From the NCBI RefSeq assembly GCF_004135735.1, contig NZ_CP012670.1:930001-994000 (forward strand): a stretch of 64,000 nt of DNA. Reading direction: 5' to 3'. The notes beneath the pieces were generated by a model that did not search any database, had not been told where the DNA came from, and was given only the letters and a program-made list of their open reading frames with translations. The position numbers were made by a program, and so were the translations under genes. Origin of the DNA: Sorangium cellulosum (GTDB lineage Bacteria > Myxococcota_A > Polyangia > Polyangiales > Polyangiaceae). Positions 16,252 through 26,668 of the stretch are shown piece by piece; the stretch's first letter is position 1; the number at the start of each line of letters is the position of its first letter.

Positions 16252-17043
16252 GCGCGACGCTCCGGCTCGGGGGAGCCAGCTCGAGCGAGCTTGCGTTGAC
16301 GGCCTGCGCGCGCTGACGAGGGACGGCAGCGCCATGACGCGCGGCGTTGCGCGATAGACAGGACCCGGCGCACCGCGGGCGCGGTGCGCCCTGACTCGGC
16401 TCGTCGCTGCGGCGGGCGCGCGAGGTGGATGATGGGATGTCCAGCGCTCGCCATCGAGGCTGGGGCGGATGCCTCCGTGTGTCGGGCGCGGCTGGTGCAA
16501 TGAAGAGCGCTCTGGTGCGCTGCCTTGTCTGGGGCTCTTCCTGATCGCCGGTGCTCTCGGCGGAGAGGTCATCTCCTGGTTTGCCATCGAGAGGGTGCAT
16601 ATGATGTCAAGCTCGATATCGAGGGCGATGCTCGTGCCGGTGCGGCGATGGCACCGCGACTGCCAGGATGAAGCGCGGCTGATCCTGTGCGCGCGTCGAT
16701 CGAGGAGCAGCTTGTCCGAGGGCGCTCTGCGGCGACGATCGGCATGGCATCGAGATCCGGGTGAACGACGCCGCGCCGGGGACGACGGCAACACCGCTGG
16801 GACCGGAGGCGCTGCCTCGCGCAACCTGCGCGCCTCCGCCCTCGTCGAGGCTCCCACCCGAGCGCCCGGCTGCCGTGCCGCGCCACGCCGGCCGCGGCGC
16901 CATGCCGGCCGCGGCGCCATCCCGGCCGCGGCGCCATCCCGGCCGCGGCGCCATGCCGGCCGCGGCGCCACGCCGGCCGCGGCGCCACCGAGGCGTACCA
17001 TGGCCTACCCGCACACGCCTCGGGCCTGCTACCCTCCGCCCCC
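16252..17043. other. 792-bp spacer upstream of nadB with no convincing gene
   Basis: I see no reading frame with gene-like codon use here. The part from ~16570 to 16640 is less GC-rich than its surroundings. The right end holds a 17-bp tandem repeat, listed separately. The nadB promoter must lie in or near this stretch, but I could not identify it. Confidence 0.5.
16881..16989. repeat. six tandem 17-bp repeats (cgccatgccggccgcgg)
   Basis: Six contiguous units and a partial seventh, differing only at the t/c and g/c positions in the middle. Each contains the self-complementary core ccggccgcgg, so the array can form many alternative hairpins. It ends about 55 bp before nadB. The 17-bp period is not a multiple of three, which argues against coding use. 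Confidence 0.85.
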
Positions 17044-18735
17044 GTGGCGATTACGACCGACTTCCTCGTCATCGGCAGTGGTGTTGCTGGCCTCACGTTC
17101 GCACTCGAGGCGGCCGAGCACGGCGAGGTGGTGATCATCACCAAGCGGTCGCGCGACGAGTCCAACACGAAGTACGCGCAGGGAGGCATCGCCGCGGTCT
17201 TCGCCCCGGACGACTCGTTCGAGGCGCACGTCGCCGACACGCTCGAGGCCGGGGCAGGCCTCTGCCACGACGTGGTCGTCGAGATCTGCGCGCGGGAGGG
17301 GCCCGAGCGGGTGCGCGAGCTCATCGCGCGCGGCGCCCAGTTCGATCACGACAACGGCCGGGTGAGCCTCGGGCGTGAGGGCGGGCACTCCGCGCGGCGC
17401 ATCGTCCACGCCGCCGACGCCACGGGCATGGAGATCGAGCGCGCCCTCCTCGAGCAGGCCCGGAAGAGCCCGAACATCCGCTTCGCCGAGCACCACACGG
17501 CCATCGACCTCATCATGCTCTCGCGCTTCGGCGGGCCGGACGTCTGCGCCGGCGCCTACGTGCTCGACGAGACCGGCGCCGCGCTCGACCCCGGCGCGCC
17601 GCGCCCGCCCGCGCCCCGCGACCCGGAGCGGCCCGCGACCCGGCACCGCCCGGCGTCGCGGCCGCACATCGTCGAGACCTACCTCGCCCGGGCGACCGTG
17701 CTCGCGACCGGCGGCGCGGGCAAGGTCTACCTCTACACGACGAACCCCGACGTCGCGACCGGCGACGGCGTCGCCATGGCCTACCGGGCCGGCGCCGAGA
17801 TCGCGAACATGGAGTTTTACCAGTTCCACCCGACCTGCCTGTTCCACCCGGAGGCGAAGAGCTTCCTCGTGAGCGAGGCGCTGCGCGGCGAGGGGGCCAT
17901 CCTGCGGCTGCCCGACGGCACCGCCTTCATGGCCAGCCACGATCCGCGCAAGGACCTCGCGCCGCGCGACATCGTGGCGCGGGCCATCGACTTCGAGATG
18001 AAGCGGACCGGCTCGGACTACGTGCTGCTCGACATCACCCACCGGCCGGCGAGCTTCGTCCGCGAGCACTTCCCGACCATCCACGCCCAGTGCCTCCGCT
18101 ACGGCATCGACATCACCTCGCAGCCGATCCCCGTCGTGCCGGCCGCCCACTACATGTGCGGCGGCATCACCACCGACCTGTACGGCAGGACCACGATCCC
18201 CGGGCTCTGGGCGATCGGCGAGTGCACGTGCACCGGCCTCCACGGCGCCAACCGGCTCGCCTCGAACTCCCTGCTCGAGGGGCTCGTCTTCGGCCACCGC
18301 GCCGCCGCGCGCCTCTCCGCGCAGATCGGCGACCTCCGGAAGAGCCCGTTCCCCGCCGTGCCCGAGTGGCAGGTCGGCAACGCGGTCGCGAGCGACGAGG
18401 AGGTCGTCGTCGCGCACAACTGGGATGAGCTGCGCCGGACCATGTGGAACTACGTCGGCATCGTCCGGTCGGACGCCCGCCTCCGGCGCGCCGCCCGCCG
18501 CATCGCCCTCCTCCAGGAGGAGATCCGCGACTACTACTGGAAGCACCTCGTGACGCGGGATCTGCTCGAGCTGCGCAACATCGCCACCGTGGCCGAGCTC
18601 ATCGTCGGCTGCGCCTCCGCGCGGCACGAGAGCCGGGGGCTGCACTCGACCATCGACTACCCGGAGACGAGCGACCGCTACGGTTCAGATACGGTCGTGA
18701 AGCGGGGCGTCCTGCCCTATCTGCGAGGTCGATGA
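17044..18735 (+). CDS. nadB: L-aspartate oxidase
   Basis: A 563-residue flavoenzyme that oxidises L-aspartate to iminoaspartate, the first step of de novo NAD synthesis; quinolinate synthase would use the product. The FAD-binding motif GSGVAGL is at residues ~9-15. The fumarate-reductase/succinate-dehydrogenase-type signatures are clear: SRDESNTKYAQGGIAAVF, GREGGHSARRIVHAADATG, EFYQFHPTCL and HYMCGGITTDLYGRT. The C-terminal helical domain is present. The start is GTG. No nadA or nadC is adjacent. The stop overlaps the start of the CPBP protease gene. A Pro/Arg-rich insertion at residues ~180-200 looks like a surface loop. Confidence 0.95.
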   Translation: MAITTDFLVIGSGVAGLTFALEAAEHGEVVIITKRSRDESNTKYAQGGIAAVFAPDDSFEAHVADTLEAGAGLCHDVVVEICAREGPERVRELIARGAQFDHDNGRVSLGREGGHSARRIVHAADATGMEIERALLEQARKSPNIRFAEHHTAIDLIMLSRFGGPDVCAGAYVLDETGAALDPGAPRPPAPRDPERPATRHRPASRPHIVETYLARATVLATGGAGKVYLYTTNPDVATGDGVAMAYRAGAEIANMEFYQFHPTCLFHPEAKSFLVSEALRGEGAILRLPDGTAFMASHDPRKDLAPRDIVARAIDFEMKRTGSDYVLLDITHRPASFVREHFPTIHAQCLRYGIDITSQPIPVVPAAHYMCGGITTDLYGRTTIPGLWAIGECTCTGLHGANRLASNSLLEGLVFGHRAAARLSAQIGDLRKSPFPAVPEWQVGNAVASDEEVVVAHNWDELRRTMWNYVGIVRSDARLRRAARRIALLQEEIRDYYWKHLVTRDLLELRNIATVAELIVGCASARHESRGLHSTIDYPETSDRYGSDTVVKRGVLPYLRGR

Positions 18736-19670
18736 GCGATCCGTCTCGCGGCGCCTCCGGGCGTCCGCCCAGCGATGGAGGGCCCCTCTTCCGGGGAGGG
18801 GACGAAGGGGGAGGGCGCGCGGCGCGCCCCATGTCGATCCCGGCGGCCGGCGGCTGGACGGCGGCGGTCACGTTCCTGTTCCTGTGGCTGCTCGGCGTGA
18901 CCGCCTCCGCCCGAGCCCACGGGGAGCTCGACATGATCAGCGCCTTCGCGTGCCAGGCGGCGGCGTACCTGCTCGGGCTCTTCGGCGTGCTCCAGGTCCA
19001 CGCCCCGCGCGCGTCGATCCGCGATCTGCTCGGGGTGCGAAGGACGCACGCGGCGTTCTACCCGCTGGCGCTCGCGCTCGGCTTCGCGCTCGAGGGGCCC
19101 ATCACCGCCCTGTACGAGGCGATCGAGCGGCGCTGGCCGTCCGGGGGCAGCGACGCCGATCTCGTCCGGCTCTTCACCGAGGCGAGCGCGCCCGAGCGGG
19201 TCGCGCTCGGCCTGATCTTCATCGCGCTCGGCCCGGTGCTGGAGGAGGTCTTCTTCCGCGGGGCGCTCGCCCGGCCGCTGCTCCGCAAGCACGGCGCCCC
19301 GCTCGTGATCGCGGCGACGTCGGCGCTCTTCGCCGTGGCCCACCTCGAGTGGCAGAAGTTCTTGCCGATCGGGCTCTTCGGCGCGGCGCTCGGCGTGCTC
19401 CGCGTCGCGAGCGGGTCGCTCGTGCCGCCCATCCTGCTGCACGCGACCTACAACGCCATCCAGTGCTTCGCGCTCGTCTCCGCGGCGAGCTCCGGGCCGG
19501 AGACCGCGGCGCCCGTCGAGGCGGACGCGGCGCTCGCCGCGGTCGCCCCGACGCCGGCTTGGCTCGTGGCGGCCGGCTCCGGTTGCGCGCTCGGGTTGAT
19601 CGCGCTCGCCTGCGTCCTCGGTCACCGCGCCGAGGGGGCGGTCCGCGCGAGGGAAAAGGACACTCCATGA
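18732..19670 (+). CDS. CPBP-family intramembrane metalloprotease
   Basis: A 312-residue polytopic membrane protein of the CPBP/Abi (CAAX-protease-like) family. The three family motifs are visible: EEVFFR with E171-E172, H204 in VAHLEWQKF, and H237/N241 in HATYNAI. These would coordinate the catalytic metal in the membrane. I use the ATG at 18732, which overlaps the nadB stop (ATGA); the first ~33 residues are Gly/Arg-rich and an ATG at 18831 is a possible alternative. Its own stop overlaps the next ATG, so nadB, this gene and the patatin gene probably form one operon. Substrates are unknown. Confidence 0.85.
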   Translation: MSDPSRGASGRPPSDGGPLFRGGDEGGGRAARPMSIPAAGGWTAAVTFLFLWLLGVTASARAHGELDMISAFACQAAAYLLGLFGVLQVHAPRASIRDLLGVRRTHAAFYPLALALGFALEGPITALYEAIERRWPSGGSDADLVRLFTEASAPERVALGLIFIALGPVLEEVFFRGALARPLLRKHGAPLVIAATSALFAVAHLEWQKFLPIGLFGAALGVLRVASGSLVPPILLHATYNAIQCFALVSAASSGPETAAPVEADAALAAVAPTPAWLVAAGSGCALGLIALACVLGHRAEGAVRAREKDTP

Positions 19671-20941
19671 TGCCGGCTGTCGAGGGCCAGGGCGGCGGCG
19701 AGCGCCGATCCGCGCAGATTGCAGCAGGGGACCCCGAGGTTCGATCCATGCACGACGCAGCAGGGGACGGCGAGGGCCGCGCCCCCCACGACGCCGGGGC
19801 GAACGGCGACGGACGCGCCCCCCAGGACGGGCCGAGGCGGGCCCGCGTCAGCCTCTGCCTGCCCGGGGGCGGCCTGACGGGCGCGCTCTACCAGATCGGC
19901 GCGCTCGCGGCGCTCGAGGACGGGGTCGACGGGATCGACAACCAGAGCTTCTCGCTCTACCTCGGGCACGGCAGCGGCGCCGCGGTGGCCGCGGCCCTCG
20001 CCGGCGGCATCCCCATCGAGCGGCTCTACCGCGCCCTGCTCGACCCGGTCGACAACTTCTTCCCGCTGGAGCGCGGCCACCTGCTCTGCATCGACGTCGG
20101 CGAGTGGCGGCGCGCGCTCACCACGAGCGTGGTCGCGCTCCGCCACGCGATCGTCCGGCTCACGACCCGGGGCGACGCGGCCCCGAACGCCCCGACGCAG
20201 CAATACGTGCTCGAGCAGCTCGATCGCTTCAACGACTCGCTCCCCGCGGGCCTGTTCAAGCTCGACCGCTACGAGCGGTTCCTCGCCGAGTTCTTCCTGC
20301 GGCGCGGCATCCCGAACTCGTTCCGCGCGATGCCGCGGACGCTGCGCATCCCGACGCACGATCTCGACTCGGGCGAGCGCGTGGTGTTCGGCGCCGAGGG
20401 GTTCGACGACGTCCCCGTGTCGCTCGCCTGCGCGGCGTCGCTCGCGCTCCCGCTGTTCTTCTCGCCGGTCCGCGTCGACCACCGCCACTACCTCGACGGC
20501 GGCCTCGGGCACGTGGCGCACCTCGATCTCGCGCAGGCCGCCGGGGCGGAGCTCACGATCGTCGTGAGCCCGCTCGTGCCGGTCTCCACCGCGCACCGCC
20601 CGGTCCCGACCGGGCACGGCGTGCGCGAGAGCGTGCGCGACAAGGGGATGCTCTGGATCTTCAACCAGGCGATGCGGATCGGCGCGCACGCGCGGCTCCA
20701 CCAGGACGTGGGGCGGACGCTCGCCGAGGGGAAGATGCAGGTCCTCGTGCTCGAGCCCGCGCCGAACGACGCGCTGCTGTTCCTGCACAACCCCGCCAAC
20801 CTGCGGGCGCGGCGGGCCATCCTGGAGTACGCGTACCGCACGACGCGCGAGCGCATCGCGGTGTGGATGGAGAAGAACCGCGCCGTGGTCGAGGCGATGG
20901 GGTGGCACGAGGCCCGCGCCTCGGGCGCGCCGGCCGGGTGA
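19667..20941 (+). CDS. patatin-like phospholipase with atypical nucleophile elbow
   Basis: A 424-residue protein of the patatin-like family. The oxyanion motif PGGGLTG is at ~65-71 and the catalytic-aspartate motif DGG is at D277. The expected serine is S103, but the usual GxSxG elbow reads HGSGA, so both flanking glycines are displaced. The first ~55 residues are low-complexity Gly/Asp/Ala repeats. The start is the first of two ATGs, preceded by aaaagga, and overlaps the stop of the CPBP gene. If active it would hydrolyse membrane acyl lipids; the altered elbow leaves activity uncertain. Confidence 0.85.
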   Translation: MMPAVEGQGGGERRSAQIAAGDPEVRSMHDAAGDGEGRAPHDAGANGDGRAPQDGPRRARVSLCLPGGGLTGALYQIGALAALEDGVDGIDNQSFSLYLGHGSGAAVAAALAGGIPIERLYRALLDPVDNFFPLERGHLLCIDVGEWRRALTTSVVALRHAIVRLTTRGDAAPNAPTQQYVLEQLDRFNDSLPAGLFKLDRYERFLAEFFLRRGIPNSFRAMPRTLRIPTHDLDSGERVVFGAEGFDDVPVSLACAASLALPLFFSPVRVDHRHYLDGGLGHVAHLDLAQAAGAELTIVVSPLVPVSTAHRPVPTGHGVRESVRDKGMLWIFNQAMRIGAHARLHQDVGRTLAEGKMQVLVLEPAPNDALLFLHNPANLRARRAILEYAYRTTRERIAVWMEKNRAVVEAMGWHEARASGAPAG

Positions 20942-20949
20942 GGGCGCGG

Positions 20950-21069
20950 CCGGGGGGTGGCCTCGTTCGGGGGGCTCACCTCCGGGGCTTGCGTTCCGGC
21001 GGGCCTATTTAGTGGCCCGCCTGCACTCCAGCCCCTCCGGTGAGCCCCCCGAACGAGGCCACCCCCCGG
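20950..21069. repeat. ~120-bp palindromic hairpin element, copy 1
   Basis: The outer arms form a perfect 31-bp stem (ccggggggtggcctcgttcg... at 20950-20980 with its complement at 21039-21069). Inside is an imperfect inner stem carrying gggcttgcgttccggcgggc and ggcccgcctgcactccagcc, and a short AT-rich loop, tatttagt. It lies between convergent genes. Related elements occur at 21643, 26094 and 44182. Confidence 0.9.
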
Positions 21070-21092
21070 CCGCGGGGGGGCAGCGCCCGCGG

Positions 21093-21593
21093 TCAGCCGA
21101 GGAGCGACGAGAAGCGGGCGATCGTCAGGTCCTCGGGCGGGACGCCGATGCGGGCCCGGGGGAGCGCGATGCCGTGGAGATAGCGCCAGCCCTCGCCGTC
21201 GTGGAGGAAGTCGGAGAGCTCGACGAACGAGCGATCCGCGCCGGCCTCGAAGAGCCGGGCGAGGAACAGGACCGACGCGGTGCCGCCGTTCTCGACGCTG
21301 TCGAGGATCTTCAGGCCCCGGTACCGGTGGCGGCGGATCGTCGCCTTGAGCTCGCGGAGGAGCTCGTCCCTGTCGCGCCCCCGGTCCGCGTGGCCCATGT
21401 GCAGCGTCCGGAAGAGGTACGCGACGTCACCGACCGCGAACGCGGCGTACCTGGATCGCATCAACGACACGGCGTCGGGCGCCTCGCGGTGTCCCAGGTG
21501 GCAGGGGGCGCAGCACGCGCGGTACGAGCGCCCCGAGCCGCACGGACAGAGGCGGGCGAGGCTGCCCCTGCCAGGGTGAACGTCTCGGGCCAT
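21093..21593 (-). CDS. YchJ-like SEC-C motif protein (UPF0225 family)
   Basis: A 166-residue protein. The N-terminal SEC-C-type zinc motif CPCGSGRSYRACC lies at residues ~16-28, followed by a cystatin/NTF2-like domain with the family hallmarks LMRSRYAAFAVGD and WRYLHG. This layout is typical of YchJ/UPF0225 proteins of about 150 residues, whose role is poorly known. I use the ATG at 21593; no clear ribosome-binding site is visible and a GTG at 21608 is also in frame. It is flanked by two copies of the palindromic element. Confidence 0.8.
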   Translation of the reverse strand: MARDVHPGRGSLARLCPCGSGRSYRACCAPCHLGHREAPDAVSLMRSRYAAFAVGDVAYLFRTLHMGHADRGRDRDELLRELKATIRRHRYRGLKILDSVENGGTASVLFLARLFEAGADRSFVELSDFLHDGEGWRYLHGIALPRARIGVPPEDLTIARFSSLLG

Positions 21594-21642
21594 GGCCGTG
21601 GTGTACACGGGTTCGCGCCGCCGCGCAGCGCCCGCGCGGCGG

Positions 21643-21772
21643 CCCGCGCCGGGGGTGGGGCCCGTGGGGTGCGCCCCTCCGTGGCTTGCGTTCCGGCGAG
21701 CCCCTTCGGTGGCTCGCCTGCCCTCCAGCCCCTCCGGGGCGCACCCCACGGGCTTCACCCCCCGGCGCGGGC
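21643..21772. repeat. ~130-bp palindromic hairpin element, copy 2 (different outer stem)
   Basis: It shares the inner motif tggcttgcgttccggcgagc with the other copies. The outer stem is a different sequence (gcccgtggggtgcgcccc with ggggcgcaccccacgggc) that is again self-complementary. It lies between two divergently transcribed genes, so it is not simply a terminator. Confidence 0.85.
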
Positions 21773-21845
21773 CGCGGTGTCCATGCGCCCGGGCGCGAAG
21801 CCTCTTGCAGGACGCAGGAGGGGACGGTAAGGCGGGCGGACAGGT

Positions 21846-22313
21846 ATGCCCGCAGCGCGCAAATACGCGGCGGTCCTCCTCCTGGCCCTTGCCCTGGTTC
21901 TGGGGGGCTGCAAGCGACGGTACGCCATCGGGGACCAGGTCCTCGTGAGCTGGGAGGGGAACGTCTACCCCGCCGAGGTCATCGAGGTCGCAGGTCCGAC
22001 GAAGTACAAGGTCCACTACCAGGGGTACGACGACATCTGGGATGAAGTCGTCTCCCGGGAACGGATCCGCGGCTTCGTGGAGGGCAACGTCGTCCACCCG
22101 GAGCCGCCGGCGAAGGTCCGGAGCAAGGGGCTGAAGGCGTCGCAGACCAACGTCCACAAGATCGGCGACCGGGTGCGCGTCGAGTGGCACGGGCACATGT
22201 ACCCGGCGGTCATCACCGGCATCGTCGGGCAGGAGCGCTACCGCATCCACTACGACGGCTACGGACCGGAGTGGGACGAGACGGTCGGGCTGTCCAGGAT
22301 TCAGGCCAAGTAG
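21846..22313 (+). CDS. lipoprotein with two Tudor-knot/chromo-like domains
   Basis: A 155-residue lipoprotein with a signal peptide ending in the lipobox LGGC. The mature part consists of two tandem ~50-residue beta domains, each with the pattern IGD-V-V-W-G--YPA-VI--------Y-(I/V)HY-GY---WDE-V----I. This is the signature of Tudor-knot/chromo-barrel-like domains. The repeats start at residues ~27 and ~106, separated by a charged linker. In eukaryotes such domains bind methylated peptides or nucleic acid; here the protein is predicted to be outside the cytoplasm, so its ligand is unknown. It is a single gene upstream of fusA. Confidence 0.8.
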   Translation: MPAARKYAAVLLLALALVLGGCKRRYAIGDQVLVSWEGNVYPAEVIEVAGPTKYKVHYQGYDDIWDEVVSRERIRGFVEGNVVHPEPPAKVRSKGLKASQTNVHKIGDRVRVEWHGHMYPAVITGIVGQERYRIHYDGYGPEWDETVGLSRIQAK

Positions 22314-22341
22314 TTGAAATTCTCACGAACCGTCATTTTAC
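22314..22341 (+). promoter_or_regulatory. possible sigma-70-type promoter for the EF-G gene
   Basis: Directly after the lipoprotein stop the sequence turns AT-richer. TTGAAA at 22314-22319 is followed, after a 16-base spacer, by TTTTAC at 22336-22341. This resembles -35 and -10 boxes at near-ideal spacing, about 145 bp upstream of the GTG start at 22485. The -10 match is weak. Confidence 0.3.
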
Positions 22342-22484
22342 CCCTGGCGCTGGGCCGGGCATCGAATTAAGAGCCGCGCCGAATTTGTGACCGGGAGAGC
22401 GCAAGAGCGCGCCCGCCCGGCGTTGACGCGTGCCGCACGCCCTCCAAGGGCACGCCCTCACGGGTACGCGGCGGGGAGCCTTCT

Positions 22485-24572
<2,088 letters not shown>

Positions 24573-24582
24573 GGGGTTCGGC

Positions 24583-25899
24583 ATGTACCGCAAAGAGGTG
24601 AACGAGCGGAGCCCGATGCGGGTCTTCGAGAGGTCGATGCACGGCGGGCTGGGCCGCGGCAACGTCGGCGTCGTCGTGGCGCGGCCCGGGGTGGGCAAGA
24701 CGGCGTTGCTCGTGCAGATCGCGCTCGACGATCTGCTCCGGGATCGCAAGGTCCTGCACATCTCGCACGAGAACGCGGTCGATCACGTCCGCGCGTACTA
24801 CGACGAGATCTTCCACGACCTCGCGCAGGCGATGCGGCTCGAGGAGCCGGAGGCCGTCCGGCTCGAGGTCGAGCGGCACCGCCAGATCTACTCGCACCTC
24901 GGGCACGTGAAGGCGTCGTCCGAGGCGCCCGAGAAGGCGGCGCGGCTGTGGGTCGAGAAGATGCTCGAGACCGTGGCGTTCGCGCGGAGCATCGCGCACT
25001 TCGAGCCCGACGTGATCATCGTCGACGGCTTCGACGTGGCGCTCGCGTCGGAGGAGGCGATGGAGGCGCTCGGGCGCCTCGCGAAGGAGCGCTCCGCCGA
25101 GGTCTGGGTCGCGGCCCAGGTGGACGAGGCGGTCGCCCCGGGCAAGCTGCCGGCGGCGCTGGAGAAGATCGAGCGGCACCTCGGCGTGGTCGTCTACCTG
25201 CAGCCGGAGCGCGACGTGGTGCGCCTGCGGCTCCTGAAGGACCACGACAACAAGGATCTCGCCGACCTGCACCTGCGCCTCGATCCCCACTCGATGCGGG
25301 TCATCGACGAGGACGTGCGTCCCCCTTCGGAGCGGCCGAAGGACCCGCGGCGCTTCCGCCTGCACTCGGGCGGCGCCAAGGGGGCCGAGGCCGAGTTCGG
25401 CGCGTGCGCCGAGCGGTGGGGGCTGCAGGAGATGAACTACAGCTTCGAGGGGCACCGGCTCCTCGAGCGCCAGCGGGGCGTCGTCGTGCTCGGGGACGAC
25501 GAGCTGCGCAAGGGCGATTTCAGCCTCGTCTACGTGTCGCGCCGCCTCGGCCGCGTGCTGAGCGAGATCCCGCTCGTGCGCAACATCCTCCAGACGATCT
25601 GGCACCAGATCAACGCGTCCAGCCAGGTGTTCGTGGTGGGGACGCTCCAGGAGGACGGCACCGTGCGCGGCGGCACCGGCTGGGGCGCCGAGCTCGCGCG
25701 CCTCTGGAAGAAGCCGCTGTTCGTCTTCGATCAGGAGAAGCGCGGCTGGTTCCGCTGGAGCGGCTCGGCCTGGGAGATCGCCCGGATGCCGTGCATCACC
25801 AGCGAGAACTTCGCCGGCATCGGCACGCAGGACCTCAACGACAGCGGCCGCGAGGCGATCCGCGATCTCTTCGCGCGGAGCTTCGGCGAGCCCGGCTGA
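24583..25899 (+). CDS. RecA/DnaB-like ATPase fused to a SLOG-like domain
   Basis: A 438-residue protein with two parts. Residues ~10-240 form a RecA-fold ATPase resembling the DnaB/RadA group: Walker A RPGVGKTALL at ~35-44, Walker B DVIIVDGFD at ~144-152, and an arginine-containing strand near LRLLKDHDN. Residues ~260-438 form a Rossmann-like domain with SGGAKGAEAEFG, LVYVSRRLG, VFVVGT and GGTGWGAELA. These glycine-rich turns resemble the SLOG/molybdenum-cofactor-carrier superfamily of nucleotide binders. It lies 10 bp after the EF-G gene, so the two are probably cotranscribed. I do not know a characterised protein with this pairing; the role is open. Confidence 0.75.
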   Translation: MYRKEVNERSPMRVFERSMHGGLGRGNVGVVVARPGVGKTALLVQIALDDLLRDRKVLHISHENAVDHVRAYYDEIFHDLAQAMRLEEPEAVRLEVERHRQIYSHLGHVKASSEAPEKAARLWVEKMLETVAFARSIAHFEPDVIIVDGFDVALASEEAMEALGRLAKERSAEVWVAAQVDEAVAPGKLPAALEKIERHLGVVVYLQPERDVVRLRLLKDHDNKDLADLHLRLDPHSMRVIDEDVRPPSERPKDPRRFRLHSGGAKGAEAEFGACAERWGLQEMNYSFEGHRLLERQRGVVVLGDDELRKGDFSLVYVSRRLGRVLSEIPLVRNILQTIWHQINASSQVFVVGTLQEDGTVRGGTGWGAELARLWKKPLFVFDQEKRGWFRWSGSAWEIARMPCITSENFAGIGTQDLNDSGREAIRDLFARSFGEPG

Positions 25900-26093
25900 G
25901 CGGGCCCCGCGGCGCGCTTCCCCTCCTTCCCGGGCTGTCCCCCCTTTCCCAGGCTGTCTTTCATGAGCGCCAGGCGCCCCCGCCGCGGGGCGCCTCGGCG
26001 CGCTGCTGCGCGTCCGCGTGCTGCTGCCGAGCGCTGCTCCGCCCCTGAGCGCAGCAGCGCCGGCCGCTCGGCAGCGTCCGCGCCGCGCGTGGG

Positions 26094-26211
26094 CGGGTGG
26101 AGTCCTCGTTCGGGGGGCTCACCTCCGGGGCTTGCGTTCCGGCAGGCCTATGGGGTGGCCCGCCTGCACTCCAGCCCCTCCGGTGAGCCGCCCAAACGAG
26201 GCCACCACCCG
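26094..26211. repeat. ~118-bp palindromic hairpin element, copy 3
   Basis: Close relative of copy 1: left arm cgttcggggggctcacctcc, inner gggcttgcgttccggcaggc and right arm ggtgagccgcccaaacgagg. A few outer positions are mismatched. It lies between the convergent ATPase and DUF6918-like genes, in a 334-bp gap (25900-26233) that otherwise shows nothing recognisable. Confidence 0.85.
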
Positions 26212-26233
26212 TGGGCGCGCCGTGGCGGGCTGC

Positions 26234-26668
26234 TCAGGACGCGTGCTTCTGGATGAGCTGAGCGAGGCGGGGGACGGCGTCCTCGACGTTCTTCTTCGCC
26301 GAGCCGCGCAGCTTCTCGTAGGTGCCGCGCACCACGCCGCTCGACGACGACTTCGCCTTCTCGTCGGTCACGCTGAGGAGCGCATCGGCGACCTGCGAGC
26401 GGTTCGAGATCAGGTGAGCGTTCGGGTTCCCGCTCCTGGTCGCCTCGCTCCAGATGGGGTCGAGCTTCTGGGCGAACTCGGGCAACAGCTTCTCGACCAC
26501 CTGGGCGATGAAGCCGGGCTTGATCCCTTTGACGGCCGCGTAGCCCGCCTTGACGGCGAGGCCGGAGAGCCCGCTCTTCGACGCCACCTCCTCGTCGACC
26601 AGCTTGCAACAGTCGGCGACGACCTGGGGCTTCTTGCTCGCATCGTTCAGCGCTTCGCTGAGACCCAT
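26234..26668 (-). CDS. DUF6918-like helical protein
   Basis: A 144-residue all-alpha protein. The segments KKPQVVADCCKLVDEEVASK, SGLSGLAVKAGYAAVKGIKP and VRGTYEKLRGSAKK match what I recall of the DUF6918 family, found in actinobacteria and myxobacteria and of unknown function. The ATG at 26668 has a strong ribosome-binding site, ggagg, eight bases upstream, which excludes the longer frame. There is no signal peptide or membrane helix. Confidence 0.75.
   Translation of the reverse strand: MGLSEALNDASKKPQVVADCCKLVDEEVASKSGLSGLAVKAGYAAVKGIKPGFIAQVVEKLLPEFAQKLDPIWSEATRSGNPNAHLISNRSQVADALLSVTDEKAKSSSSGVVRGTYEKLRGSAKKNVEDAVPRLAQLIQKHAS

Noticed and set aside
16881..16989. CRISPR array
   Set aside because: The 17-bp units are contiguous with no unique spacers, and no cas genes are nearby.
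16469..17134. Possible gene across the spacer into nadB
   Set aside because: It runs through the 17-bp repeats, lacks gene-like codon use and overlaps nadB.
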